From: Thermodesulfobacteriota bacterium
GTDB lineage: Bacteria; Desulfobacterota; UBA8473
Assembly (NCBI GenBank): GCA_040757775.1
Contig: JBFLWQ010000023.1
Span: 1 to 55,863, forward strand
Direction of reading: 5' to 3'
Length of the DNA stretch: 55,863 bases
Shown: positions 22,793 through 32,218 of the stretch, one piece after another
Layout of the letters: each line of letters begins with the position of its first letter
Numbering within the stretch: position 1 is the stretch's first letter
The notes under the pieces: model-generated
What the model saw: only the letters and a program-made list of their open reading frames with translations
Told to the model about the DNA's origin: nothing
Database searches by the model: none
Translations under genes and position numbers: made by a program

Positions 22793-24328
22793 ATGAAACT
22801 GAATGATCTGATAGGGGTTATAGAGGATAAAGAGGTCATAGGAGAGAGATCACTGGAGGTGGCTGGTGTCTCCTATAATTCTAAAAGGATAGCCAAAAAC
22901 TTTTTGTTTGTAGCTATAAAGGGAACCAAGTTCGATGGTCATAACTTTGTTAAGGAGGCAATTGATAAAGGTGCCAGGGCGGTTGTAGTTGAGCAGATGC
23001 AGGAGGGTATAAAGGATGCCATAATTATTCTAGTCCCGGATTCTCGGGTGGCGCTGGCACGGATTGCCGCACGGTTTTATGGAGATCCATCTTCAAAACT
23101 AACTCTGATCGGCATTACTGGCACCAACGGGAAGACGACTACTTCCTATCTTGTTGGATCAATATTCAAAGAGGCAGGTTTTAAAACAGGGATCATGGGG
23201 ACAATAAATTACTGTTACGGAGGTAAGTCAATTCCCGCATCAATGACTACACCGGAATCCCTTGATCTCCAAAGGATGTTAGCTGAAATGGTGGAAGATG
23301 GGGTTACCCATGTTGTTATGGAGGTATCTTCCCATGCATTGGATTTAAGACGGGTAGAATCCCTCAACTTTGATGCAGGTGTGTTTACCAACTTTACTCA
23401 AGACCATTTGGATTATCATCGAACCATGGAGCATTACTTTAGCAGCAAGGCTAAACTATTCGACCATCTTCTGCTTGAGAGTAACAAAAAAAAGGGTTCT
23501 TGTGCCGTAATAAATGCGGATGATCCCTTTGGTGAAAATCTTGCTTTAAACACCATACCAAATATCATTAAATACGGAGTTAAAAACAGATTTCAGGTTT
23601 TCCCTGAGCATGTTAAGCTCACTTTAGAGGGGACAAGTGTCAGGATAAACACCCCCGAGGGCAGTTTAAATGTTAAGTCTCCCCTTGTTGGAGAATTCAA
23701 TCTCTATAACATCCTGGCTGCTACAAGTGTGGCGATAAGCCAGAGTATCTCATTCCCGGATATAGAAAAGGGCATAGAAAGTCTGGATAAAGTCCCGGGC
23801 AGATTCGAGTTCATAGAAAACGGAGAAGGTGTTAACATCATAGTTGATTATGCCCATACCAGTGACGCATTGGAAAGGACTCTGGCAACTATAAAAAGCC
23901 TTTCCAAAGGAAAGATAATCACGGTGTTTGGGTGCGGGGGAGATCGTGACAGGTTAAAGAGGCCTCTTATGGGGGCAGTGTCGGGCAAATACAGCGACCT
24001 GTCCATAATAACATCGGATAACCCCAGAACAGAAAATCCCAATAGTATAATCAGGGGAATCGAAGAAGGAATTAAAAGATTGGGTATAAGAAAGTATTGT
24101 GTGGATGATTTGACAGTAAATTCCTATAAAAAAGGGTATGTAACCGTTGTAGACCGTCTCCAGGCAATAAGGCTCGCTATTGATATAGCAAAATATCAAG
24201 ATACGGTTTTAATTGCTGGTAAAGGGCATGAGGACTATCAGATTGTGGGAAACAAAAGAATACCTTTTGATGATCGGCAGGAAGTCAGGAATGCAATATC
24301 TGAAAAGGGGAAGGTGAGGTCCCTATAA
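22793..24328 (+). CDS. murE: UDP-MurNAc-tripeptide ligase MurE (meso-diaminopimelate type)
   Basis: 511 residues. Three Mur-ligase domains: the N-terminal UDP-binding domain (VSYNSKRI...FVAIKGTKFDGHNF), the ATP loop GITGTNGKTTTSYL, SSHALDLRRV and the C-terminal ligase domain with DNPRTENP. The DNPR motif specifies meso-diaminopimelate, as expected for a Gram-negative wall. It starts 17 bases after the inverted repeat that ends ftsI. Its stop is immediately followed by the murF ATG. Confidence 0.95.
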   Translation: MKLNDLIGVIEDKEVIGERSLEVAGVSYNSKRIAKNFLFVAIKGTKFDGHNFVKEAIDKGARAVVVEQMQEGIKDAIIILVPDSRVALARIAARFYGDPSSKLTLIGITGTNGKTTTSYLVGSIFKEAGFKTGIMGTINYCYGGKSIPASMTTPESLDLQRMLAEMVEDGVTHVVMEVSSHALDLRRVESLNFDAGVFTNFTQDHLDYHRTMEHYFSSKAKLFDHLLLESNKKKGSCAVINADDPFGENLALNTIPNIIKYGVKNRFQVFPEHVKLTLEGTSVRINTPEGSLNVKSPLVGEFNLYNILAATSVAISQSISFPDIEKGIESLDKVPGRFEFIENGEGVNIIVDYAHTSDALERTLATIKSLSKGKIITVFGCGGDRDRLKRPLMGAVSGKYSDLSIITSDNPRTENPNSIIRGIEEGIKRLGIRKYCVDDLTVNSYKKGYVTVVDRLQAIRLAIDIAKYQDTVLIAGKGHEDYQIVGNKRIPFDDRQEVRNAISEKGKVRSL

Positions 24329-25735
24329 ATGTCTGAGCCTGATTACAAATTCTCAGCTGCCGATATTTTAAAGATCACTGGGGGGAGACTCATCCACGGC
24401 TCTCTTTTTGCCTCCTTCAAAAATATCTCTACTGATTCCCGAACCATCAAACCAGAAGATCTCTTTATAGCCCTAAATGGTGAGCACTTTGACGGACACA
24501 ATTTTATTCCCGATGTCTGTGAGAAGGGTGCCAATGGCGCAATAGTAAAGAGAGGCTTTTTAGTAGAAAAGGGATGGAATGGCGAAGAAACTATTATAGA
24601 AGTTGACGACACTTTAAGGGCACTGGGTGATATTGCCCATTATTGGAGGATGAAACACCCTATTCCGATTGTGGGTATTACCGGCAGCAACGGAAAGACT
24701 ACCACCAAAGAGATGATCGGCAGTATACTGGGAATCCCCTTTAAGGTGTTAAAAACAGAGGGGAACTTCAACAATCTGATAGGTCTCCCCCTGACCCTGT
24801 TGAGACTCAGCGGGAAAGATGAGATAGCGGTTCTGGAAATGGGTACAAACGCCAGGTACGAGATAAAAAGGTTGTCTGAGATTTCTGTGCCAGATGTGGC
24901 TGTTATAACCAATATCGGGCAGGCGCATCTTCAGGGACTTCTGAGTGTGGAAGAGGTGAGAGAAGAAAAAGGGGAACTCTTTAATATTTTGAAAGAAGAC
25001 AGCTTTGCCATAATCAATCAGGATGATCCCATGGTTCTTAAACTGGCTGCTGAATGTAAATGCAGAAAGATTGGTTTTAGTGTGATTAAAGATGCTAACC
25101 TTATAGCAAGGGATTTATCAATATCCGATTCGGGTAAAGTTAGCTTTCGGCTCGCTGTTGAGGATAAAGATACTATTATCAATCTGCCGCTCTATGGGGT
25201 TTTCAATGTCTATAATGCATTGGCAGCAGCCGGGGTTGCTCAGGCTCTGGGTGTGGGATTGGAGATTATTAAAGAAGGATTGGAGAGATTTAAACCTCTG
25301 CCTGGTCGTATGGAGATTATGGAATTAGATGGGTATACGATAATAAACGATACTTACAATGCAAACCCAAACTCTATGGCCCAAGCCCTCAAAACCCTGA
25401 CAGGGTTTAAGAGAACGGGAAGAACAATAGCAGTTTTGGGAGACATGTTGGAGTTAGGCGAATTTACTGAATCTGCTCATATTCAAATCGGAAATATGGT
25501 TTCGGAGTTAGGGATTGATTACCTCTTTACATTGGGTAAGGATTCCGTAAATATTGCCCTGGCCGCCTCTGAGGGGGGAATGAATGAAAAAAACATTTAT
25601 GTAGAAAAGGAACATCAGGATATTACAGCAAAACTAAGAACCATAATCACTAAAGGAGATTGCATTTTAGTGAAAGGTTCGAGAAGTATGAAGATGGAAT
25701 TGATTGTAAAAAAGCTTACCACAAGGGAAGAGTAA
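24329..25735 (+). CDS. murF: UDP-MurNAc-tripeptide D-Ala-D-Ala ligase MurF
   Basis: 468 residues. The N-terminal domain has STDSRTIKPEDLFIALNGEHFDGHNF, the ATP loop is GITGSNGKTTTKEM, EMGTNARYEIKRL follows, and the C-terminal part has INDTYNANPNSM and AVLGDMLELGE, all diagnostic for MurF. It adds D-Ala-D-Ala to the tripeptide. The start codon abuts the murE stop with no gap, so translation is coupled. The gene is followed by a 265-bp spacer filled by a MITE-like element. Confidence 0.95.
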   Translation: MSEPDYKFSAADILKITGGRLIHGSLFASFKNISTDSRTIKPEDLFIALNGEHFDGHNFIPDVCEKGANGAIVKRGFLVEKGWNGEETIIEVDDTLRALGDIAHYWRMKHPIPIVGITGSNGKTTTKEMIGSILGIPFKVLKTEGNFNNLIGLPLTLLRLSGKDEIAVLEMGTNARYEIKRLSEISVPDVAVITNIGQAHLQGLLSVEEVREEKGELFNILKEDSFAIINQDDPMVLKLAAECKCRKIGFSVIKDANLIARDLSISDSGKVSFRLAVEDKDTIINLPLYGVFNVYNALAAAGVAQALGVGLEIIKEGLERFKPLPGRMEIMELDGYTIINDTYNANPNSMAQALKTLTGFKRTGRTIAVLGDMLELGEFTESAHIQIGNMVSELGIDYLFTLGKDSVNIALAASEGGMNEKNIYVEKEHQDITAKLRTIITKGDCILVKGSRSMKMELIVKKLTTREE

Positions 25736-25757
25736 AAGACGGCCAGATTAGCCTGAA

Positions 25758-25903
25758 ATATATGTAACTAGATCAGGCACAAAGTGGCAAAGGCACATAG
25801 GTATAAAGCAGAGTGGAGCAGGGTCGTTTCGTTGTTTTTCCCTACTTTGTGCCTTTGGTGCTCTGTGCCTCTGTTCCTATCTGAATAGTTACTAACATAT
25901 ATA
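25758..25903. repeat. MITE-like inverted repeat in the murF-mraY spacer (type C)
   Basis: Outer arms ATATATGTAACTA (25758-25770) and TAGTTACTAACATATAT (25887-25903) are inverted relative to each other. Inner arms GGCACAAAGTGGCAAAGGCAC and TTTGTGCCTTTGGTGC also pair imperfectly. The element splits the dcw operon between murF and mraY. The remaining spacer (25904-26000) shows no gene. Confidence 0.5.
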
Positions 25904-26000
25904 AAGATCCGCAAGTTGAACCGTCAGTATAAATTTTTTAGTTTAATGAGAAGTAAGTTAGCCTTGTGGTTAAGAGGCAATAATTTAAAGGGTTATAGAC

Positions 26001-27077
26001 ATGCTTTTTCATTTACTTTATCCACTTCATACTACATATGCCTTCCTGAATGTCTTCAAATACATTACCTTCAGAACTATCTATGCAACCTTGACAGCCC
26101 TTATAATCAGTTTCTTTTTGATGCCCTGGTTTATCAGGAAAGTCAGCTCGCTCAAGATTGGTCAGCAGATTCGTGAAGACGGCCCTGCCTCTCATATTCA
26201 GAAACATGGTACCCCCACTATGGGGGGAGCACTGATACTTTTTGCTCTGACTGTATCTATTTTACTATGGGGGAACCTGACAAATTCCTATCTTTGGATG
26301 GTCATACTCAGCACTCTGGGATTTGGGATTATTGGGGTAATCGACGATTATAAAAAACTGGCAAAGAGGAATTCTACCGGGTTAAGGGCTAAGTACAAGA
26401 TGGGGGGACAGATACTAATTGGTTTGCTTATAGGGTTGTTTCTTTACTTGTCTCCTAACTTCAGTACATCTATTAGTGTTCCGTTTTTCAAAGGTATACA
26501 TCCCGACTTAGGCATGTTTTACATTCTCTTCGTCATTTTTGTTGTGGTTGGTACTTCAAATGCAGTTAACCTGACAGATGGATTGGATGGGTTAGCCATA
26601 GGTCCTGTGATGATTGCAAGTGCCACTTACCTTCTATTTTCTTACTTTTCAGGTCACATTAAAATCGCCAATTATTTACAGATACCCTATGTAGCTGGCA
26701 CTGGAGAGTTAACAGTCTTTTGTGGCGCAATGCTGGGTGCAGGTATGGGATTCCTCTGGTATAACACCTATCCGGCACAGATATTTATGGGAGATGTTGG
26801 CTCCCTTTCGTTAGGTGGGGCGTTGGGAACAGTAGCAGTAATTACTAAACAGGAGATGCTCCTTGTTATTGCTGGGGGGCTGTTTGTAATTGAGGCCCTT
26901 TCTGTAATATTTCAGGTTGGATCGTACAAGTTGAGAAGGAAACGTATATTTCGCATGGCACCTCTCCATCATCATTTTGAGCTAAAAGGTTGGGCAGAAC
27001 CAAAGGTTATCGTAAGGTTTTGGATTATAGCAATCATACTTGCCCTTGTTGCAATAAGTACGTTGAAGATTAGGTAG
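26001..27077 (+). CDS. mraY: Phospho-MurNAc-pentapeptide transferase MraY
   Basis: 358 residues, about ten membrane segments. Signature loops: [11 protein letters not shown], the aspartate motif [41 protein letters not shown] and the histidine loop [12 protein letters not shown]. It transfers phospho-MurNAc-pentapeptide to undecaprenyl phosphate to make lipid I in the inner membrane. The start ATG at 26001 gives the normal family N-terminus; an AAAGGG precedes it. Confidence 0.95.
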   Translation: MLFHLLYPLHTTYAFLNVFKYITFRTIYATLTALIISFFLMPWFIRKVSSLKIGQQIREDGPASHIQKHGTPTMGGALILFALTVSILLWGNLTNSYLWMVILSTLGFGIIGVIDDYKKLAKRNSTGLRAKYKMGGQILIGLLIGLFLYLSPNFSTSISVPFFKGIHPDLGMFYILFVIFVVVGTSNAVNLTDGLDGLAIGPVMIASATYLLFSYFSGHIKIANYLQIPYVAGTGELTVFCGAMLGAGMGFLWYNTYPAQIFMGDVGSLSLGGALGTVAVITKQEMLLVIAGGLFVIEALSVIFQVGSYKLRRKRIFRMAPLHHHFELKGWAEPKVIVRFWIIAIILALVAISTLKIR

Positions 27078-27113
27078 GGTCATTACTGAAGAATTGCAAT
27101 TACAGGAGAGAAC

Positions 27114-28487
27114 TTGATTACCATAAAAGATAAGAAATTTCTGGTAGTTGGTCTGGGGAAAAGCGGTGTAGCCTGCGCTCGTTTTTTGAGGGAGAGAGGA
27201 GGGGTAGTAACAGCTACGGATGGGAAGTCAATCGATGACTTGGGTGAAGATGCTCAAAAGCTGAAGGATTTAGGTATCAGGGTAGATGCAGGAGGACACA
27301 ATATAGAGAGCTTTCTGGAGTGCGATCTCATCGTTTTAAGCCCAGGAGTTCCTATGTCTATCGAGCCGGTCAAGGAAGCAAAGAAAAGAGGGATAGAGGT
27401 TATATCTGAAATAGAGCTGGCATATAATTTTATTAAAACTCCGATTGTTGCAATTACTGGAAGCAACGGAAAAACCACTACTACAACCCTGGTAGGTCAG
27501 ATCCTTAAAAGGGCAGATAAAGAGGTCTTTGTTGGAGGCAACATCGGTAATCCCCTAATCGAGTATATAGAGCTTGAGAGGGAAACAGAATATGTAGTTG
27601 CGGAGATTAGCAGTTTTCAGCTGGAAGGTATCAGGAGTTTCAGACCAAAGGTTGCTATGATGCTGAATATTTCTCCTGACCATTTAGATCGATACCCTTC
27701 ATACGAGGATTACATTGCAGCTAAGGCAAGGATATTCCTCAACCAGAGGGAAGGGGATTTCGCTGTTTTAAATGCCGATGATTCTGTAGTTTCAGAGATG
27801 GCAAATTCATTCAAAAATGTAAGAAAGATATATTTTAGCCAAAAAAAGAGGATGAATAAGGGAATCTATCTGGATGGAAATTCCATTATCTCAGAAATCA
27901 GCGGGCAAAAACATTGTTACAGTACAGAGTTTTTCAAGATAAGAGGGGTACATAATATTGATAACTTTATGGCATCCATAGCTGCTGCGGAAATATGTGG
28001 ATGTAATCATGGGGATATCTATGAGGCTTTAAATAGTTTTGATGGGCTTGAACACCGCATGGAATTTGTAGAAGAGATCTCCGGAGTGAAATACTATAAT
28101 GATTCCAAGGCAACCAATATTGGTGCCGTGGAGAAGGCTTTAGAGAGTTTTAAACAACCCATAATTCTTATCGCAGGAGGAAGAGACAAAGGGACAGGAT
28201 ATGAAAGCCTGAATGAGTTGGTCAAAAGAAGGGTTAAGAAACTAATACTGATAGGAGAAGCCAGGGAGATAATCTTCAAGTCCTTAGGCTCTATGACCCA
28301 ATCCCTTAAAGCAGACACACTGGAAGAAGCTGTGGAACTGGCATGGCTGCAATCTTCCAATGGAGATGTTGTCTTATTGTCTCCTGCCTGTTCAAGCTAT
28401 GACATGTTTAATAACTATGAAGAAAGAGGGGAAGTATTTAAGGCGACTGTCAGGAAGCTAAAATCTAAGGCAAATCAAATTGGATAG
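27114..28487 (+). CDS. murD: UDP-MurNAc-L-alanine--D-glutamate ligase MurD
   Basis: 457 residues from TTG 27114, placed six bases after AGGAG. The N-terminal Rossmann domain reads FLVVGLGKSGVACARFL, the ATP loop is GSNGKTTTTTL, then LNISPDHLDRYPSYEDYIAAK, the C-terminal NDSKATNIGAVEKAL and LLSPACSSYDMFNNYEERG, all diagnostic for MurD. It adds D-Glu to UDP-MurNAc-Ala. The TTG start is supported by the fit of the following residues to the family start. The end is next to, or overlaps, the ftsW start. Confidence 0.94.
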   Translation: MITIKDKKFLVVGLGKSGVACARFLRERGGVVTATDGKSIDDLGEDAQKLKDLGIRVDAGGHNIESFLECDLIVLSPGVPMSIEPVKEAKKRGIEVISEIELAYNFIKTPIVAITGSNGKTTTTTLVGQILKRADKEVFVGGNIGNPLIEYIELERETEYVVAEISSFQLEGIRSFRPKVAMMLNISPDHLDRYPSYEDYIAAKARIFLNQREGDFAVLNADDSVVSEMANSFKNVRKIYFSQKKRMNKGIYLDGNSIISEISGQKHCYSTEFFKIRGVHNIDNFMASIAAAEICGCNHGDIYEALNSFDGLEHRMEFVEEISGVKYYNDSKATNIGAVEKALESFKQPIILIAGGRDKGTGYESLNELVKRRVKKLILIGEAREIIFKSLGSMTQSLKADTLEEAVELAWLQSSNGDVVLLSPACSSYDMFNNYEERGEVFKATVRKLKSKANQIG

Positions 28488-28494
28488 GGAACAG

Positions 28495-29595
28495 ATGAGT
28501 GTAAAGTCGAGGTTTGACTACATATTGCTGCTTTCCACTTTATTGCTGGTCGGTACTGGTATTGTTATGGTCTATAGCTCCAGTGCCATAATGGCATCAG
28601 GAAAGTTTAATGACGGATACTTTTTTCTGAAAAAACAGATTCTGTTTGCAGTAGTTGGTGTTTTTATGATGATCGGTGTAGCGAAAATAAATCATCAGAT
28701 TTACAGGAAGATTGCATATATAATTCTGGGGATAAGTTTACTCTCTTTAATTGCGGTATTGATACCTGGAATCGGAGTTAAAGTTGGAGGGTCAACAAGG
28801 TGGTTGAAGATGGGCCCTTTTTCAATCCAGCCCTCTGAATTTGCCAAACTTGCCCTGATAATCTACCTGGCATCCTCTCTGGCAAAAAAAGAGAAGAATA
28901 TCAAAAAATTTTCTGTAGGGATTCTTCCACACCTTATTATTACTGGCATTTTGCTCTCTTTAATCCTTAAACAGCCAGACATGGGGACAGCCGTGTGTAT
29001 TGGCGCTGTTGTATTTACATTGTTGTTTGCCGCAGGTGTGCGATTGTCCCATCTTTCCCTGATATTATTGTCGGCTGCCCCTGTTGTTTACTTTCTGATA
29101 GCAAATATAGACTATCGTCGCCAAAGAATCCTGTCATTTCTGAATCCCTGGGGAGATCCCTCTGATTCAGGGTTCCAGATTATCCAGTCTTTTTATGCCT
29201 TCGGTTCAGGGGGGTTATTTGGACGAGGATTAGGGGAGGGAAAGCAAAAGCTATTCTACCTCCCGGAACCTCATACAGATTTTATCTTTTCCGTCATTGG
29301 TGAAGAATTGGGATTAGTAGGGATATTATTGATCCTGGTTGCTTTTTTCATATTTGTCTATCGGGGTATCACTACAGCCATTCGCTCTTCAGACCTGTTC
29401 AGCACCTATCTAGCCCTTGGTATAACTGTATTAATAGGGTTACAGGCAACCATACACATGGGGGTTACTGTAGGACTTCTTCCAACAAAGGGAATTCCTC
29501 TTCCCTTTATTAGCTATGGGGGATCGTCCTTGGTAATTAATTTAATAGGCTTGGGAATCTTACTAAACATATCCTCACAGACTAAAAGGAGATAA
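28495..29595 (+). CDS. ftsW: Septal peptidoglycan polymerase FtsW (SEDS family)
   Basis: 366 residues, about ten membrane helices. SEDS signatures: GSTRWLKMGPFSIQPSEFAKLALI, LKQPDMGTA, GSGGLFGRGLGEGKQKLFYLPEPHTDFIFSVIGEELG and LPTKGIPLPFISYGGSSL. It polymerises septal glycan together with FtsI. The ATG at 28495 is preferred because AGGGA lies five bases upstream. The alternative TTG at 28480 would overlap murD by eight bases. Confidence 0.94.
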   Translation: MSVKSRFDYILLLSTLLLVGTGIVMVYSSSAIMASGKFNDGYFFLKKQILFAVVGVFMMIGVAKINHQIYRKIAYIILGISLLSLIAVLIPGIGVKVGGSTRWLKMGPFSIQPSEFAKLALIIYLASSLAKKEKNIKKFSVGILPHLIITGILLSLILKQPDMGTAVCIGAVVFTLLFAAGVRLSHLSLILLSAAPVVYFLIANIDYRRQRILSFLNPWGDPSDSGFQIIQSFYAFGSGGLFGRGLGEGKQKLFYLPEPHTDFIFSVIGEELGLVGILLILVAFFIFVYRGITTAIRSSDLFSTYLALGITVLIGLQATIHMGVTVGLLPTKGIPLPFISYGGSSLVINLIGLGILLNISSQTKRR

Positions 29596-29599
29596 TTCA

Positions 29600-30679
29600 A
29601 TGAGGGTTTTAATTGCTGGAGGAGGTACAGGCGGTCATCTTTTCCCTGGTATAGCCCTGGCAGAGGAGTTTAAGAGAAGAAACCCGGAAAGTATCTGCGT
29701 CTTTGTTGGGGTAAGAGGGGGCATAGAGTCAAAGGTTATCCCGAGGGAGGGTTTTGGACTCAGGAGTATAGATATTAAAGGGCTAAAGGGAAAGCCCTTC
29801 AAAGAAAAGGTGTGCAATCTGCTCCTTATCCCTCAAAGTATATATCAGTCTATGACTCTGATAAAAGAGTATAATCCAGAGTTGGTTATTGGCATGGGAG
29901 GATATGCTTCGGCTCCGGTGGTCTTTGCAGCCTTATTAATGGGAATTAAAAGGGTAATCTGTGAGCAGAACACCATCCCTGGAATTACCAATAGGATTTT
30001 GGCCAGGTTTGTAAACAGTATCTTCATTTCATTTTCGGAGACCAGGTATCTTTCGTCGATGAAGAAAGCCCGATTCACTGGTAACCCCATAAGAAAGAAA
30101 TTAATAGATGGTTCCTTAAAGGGTAAAGAACATAAAGGAAAGTTTACCCTGCTTATTTTGGGTGGAAGCCAGGGAGCACATTCGCTGAATGAAAAGATAC
30201 TGGAAGCTCTGGACTATCTTGTGCCTGTGAGGGAGTCTTTAAATATCATACACCAGACCGGAGAAGCAGATCATCAATGGGTTTGTCAGGTATATAGAGA
30301 AAAAGGGTTTACTTCAGAGGTAACAGGATTCATCGATGATATGGCAACAGTATACAGAGATGCTGACCTTGTTATATGCAGGGCAGGAGCGACTACTATT
30401 TCCGAGCTAACACTCTATGGTAAAGCATCAGTATTAGTCCCTTATCCTTTTGCAGCCAACAATCATCAGGAGATAAATGCAAGGGTATTACTGGATAAGG
30501 GGGCTGCTAAAATGGTCTTAAACGGAGATTTAACCGGGGAAAATCTGGCAGAGATGATAATTGATTTGACTGCTGATCCGATAGCTATCTCCAGGATGCG
30601 ACAGGAGTCTTTAAAACTGGGTAGGCCCGGTGCTGCCGAAGATATAGTTGACAGTTGTTATGAGCTTTTGGGTTCATAG
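29600..30679 (+). CDS. murG: Lipid II glycosyltransferase MurG
   Basis: 359 residues, two Rossmann-like GT-B domains. Motifs: GGGTGGHLFPGIALAEEF, VIGMGGYASAPVVFAA, EQNTIPGITNRILA, LGGSQGAHSLNE, and RAGATTISELTLYGKASVLVPYPFAANNHQ. It adds GlcNAc to lipid I on the cytoplasmic face of the membrane. GGAGATAA precedes the ATG. The 79-base spacer to murC contains a direct repeat and an 18-base palindrome. Confidence 0.95.
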   Translation: MRVLIAGGGTGGHLFPGIALAEEFKRRNPESICVFVGVRGGIESKVIPREGFGLRSIDIKGLKGKPFKEKVCNLLLIPQSIYQSMTLIKEYNPELVIGMGGYASAPVVFAALLMGIKRVICEQNTIPGITNRILARFVNSIFISFSETRYLSSMKKARFTGNPIRKKLIDGSLKGKEHKGKFTLLILGGSQGAHSLNEKILEALDYLVPVRESLNIIHQTGEADHQWVCQVYREKGFTSEVTGFIDDMATVYRDADLVICRAGATTISELTLYGKASVLVPYPFAANNHQEINARVLLDKGAAKMVLNGDLTGENLAEMIIDLTADPIAISRMRQESLKLGRPGAAEDIVDSCYELLGS

Positions 30680-30680
30680 C

Positions 30681-30720
30681 GACAACAGCGCATAGTGACA
30701 ACAGCGCACTTAAGTGCGCT
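30681..30720. repeat. Direct repeat plus 18-base perfect palindrome in the murG-murC spacer
   Basis: GACAACAGCGCA occurs twice (30681-30692 and 30698-30709). The second copy merges into the perfect palindrome AGCGCACTTAAGTGCGCT (30703-30720). In RNA this makes a strong eight-base-pair stem with only TA in the centre, or the DNA may be a protein site. Confidence 0.6.
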
Positions 30721-30758
30721 GTTTAAAGGGACATTCCACCAGAAATTCAGGGACTTAT

Positions 30759-32144
30759 ATGTACAAAAAGATAAAACACATTCACTTTGTTGGAATCGGT
30801 GGTATCGGAATGAGCGGTATTGCCGAGGTCTTATTGAATTTAGGGTATAAGGTTAGTGGATCAGATGCTCAGGAGACCGAGATTACCAGACGACTGAGTC
30901 ACCTGGGTGGCAATATCAGTTATGGACATAGCAAAGAGAACTTAAAGGATGTGGACGTAGTAGTAATATCTTCAGCTATAAGACCCGATAACCCTGAAGT
31001 AATCGGGGCTAATGAAAGGCTTATTCCAGTTATACCCCGGGCAGAGATGCTTGCAGAACTAATGAGAATGAAATATGGCATAGCCGTATCAGGTACTCAT
31101 GGAAAAACCACTACTACATCAATGATAGCAACTGTCCTGGCACATGGAGGTATGGATCCTACAGTGATAATTGGAGGCAGACTGAACAGCATAGGAACCA
31201 ATGCGAAACTTGGGCAAGGGGAGTTTCTGGTAGCTGAAGCAGATGAGAGTGATGGCTCCTTTCTAAAACTTTCCCCGACTATTGCAGTAGTTACAAACAT
31301 TGATCAGGAACACATGGATCATTACAGGGATATGGAAGAGGTAAAGAATGCCTACTTAGACTTTATAAATAAGATACCTTTTTATGGTTTGGCAATTGTA
31401 TGCCTTGATCACGAAAATATCCAGAGTTTAATCCCGAAGATAAAAAAGAGATATGTAACCTATGGACTTTCGAGCCAGGCAGATATTCAGGCAAGAGGTC
31501 TAGCATTTATGGGAGCTAAGACAACATTTGAGGTTTTACAAAGCAGAGATGTCCTGGGCAAGATTACACTTCAAATACCAGGTATTCACAATGTCTATAA
31601 TTGCCTGGCTACCGTAGCTGCAGCCCTTGAATTAGACCTTGATTTTAAGACTATACAGGAAGGGCTTAATGAGTTTACTGGTATACAGCGGAGATTCCAG
31701 ATAAAGGGAGATTATAATGGCATATTGATTGTAGACGACTATGCCCACCATCCTGTAGAGATTAAAGCTACCCTGAGCGCGGCAAAGACCGGATGGGGAA
31801 GACGGTTAGTTGTTGTTTTCCAGCCTCACAGATTTACCAGGACCAGAGATCTATATGAAGATTTTCTGGTTGCCTTCTATCAGGCAGATGTATTGATAAT
31901 TACGGAAATTTATCCTGCCGGTGAAGACCCCATACCCGGGGTTGATGCAAAGGCTCTGTTCGAGGGAATCAGGGAACATGGGCACAAAAATGTATCATTC
32001 ATTGATGATAAGGACAGGATTGCTGCTCATCTGGTGGATGTACTGAAAGAGGGCGACATCCTGATTACTCTTGGGGCAGGGGATATATACAAAGTCGGAT
32101 ATGAATTGATAGAGAAGATTTCGCCGGTGAATGGTGAACGGTGA
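30759..32144 (+). CDS. murC: UDP-MurNAc--L-alanine ligase MurC
   Basis: 461 residues from ATG 30759, six bases after AGGGA. Motifs: [58 protein letters not shown] and [14 protein letters not shown]. The ligase adds L-Ala to UDP-MurNAc. An in-frame GTG at 30714 lies inside the upstream palindrome and would add 15 unrelated residues, so it was rejected as the start. The stop is within a tract of degenerate repeats that continues into murB. Confidence 0.94.
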   Translation: MYKKIKHIHFVGIGGIGMSGIAEVLLNLGYKVSGSDAQETEITRRLSHLGGNISYGHSKENLKDVDVVVISSAIRPDNPEVIGANERLIPVIPRAEMLAELMRMKYGIAVSGTHGKTTTTSMIATVLAHGGMDPTVIIGGRLNSIGTNAKLGQGEFLVAEADESDGSFLKLSPTIAVVTNIDQEHMDHYRDMEEVKNAYLDFINKIPFYGLAIVCLDHENIQSLIPKIKKRYVTYGLSSQADIQARGLAFMGAKTTFEVLQSRDVLGKITLQIPGIHNVYNCLATVAAALELDLDFKTIQEGLNEFTGIQRRFQIKGDYNGILIVDDYAHHPVEIKATLSAAKTGWGRRLVVVFQPHRFTRTRDLYEDFLVAFYQADVLIITEIYPAGEDPIPGVDAKALFEGIREHGHKNVSFIDDKDRIAAHLVDVLKEGDILITLGAGDIYKVGYELIEKISPVNGER

Positions 32145-32218
32145 AGGGTAAGCGGTTAAGGGATAATGGTAAACAGTAAAAGGTAAAAAGTGAACGGTAA
32201 ACGGTCAACGGTAAACGG
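32126..32218. repeat. Degenerate short tandem repeats (GGTGAACGGTAAACGGT-like), murC-murB junction
   Basis: A run of variants of GTGAACG, GTAAACG and GTTAAGG fills the 45-base spacer and extends into both flanking genes. Similar tracts occur at 34057-34110 (variants of GTGAATCGTAAATCG) and 36413-36470 (variants of GTTTACGGTTTGCAG), all inside the dcw cluster. Confidence 0.6.

Noticed and set aside
25916-26176. 86-codon frame before and overlapping mraY
   Set aside because: It is in another frame than mraY, which has unmistakable family motifs; the peptide shows no family features.
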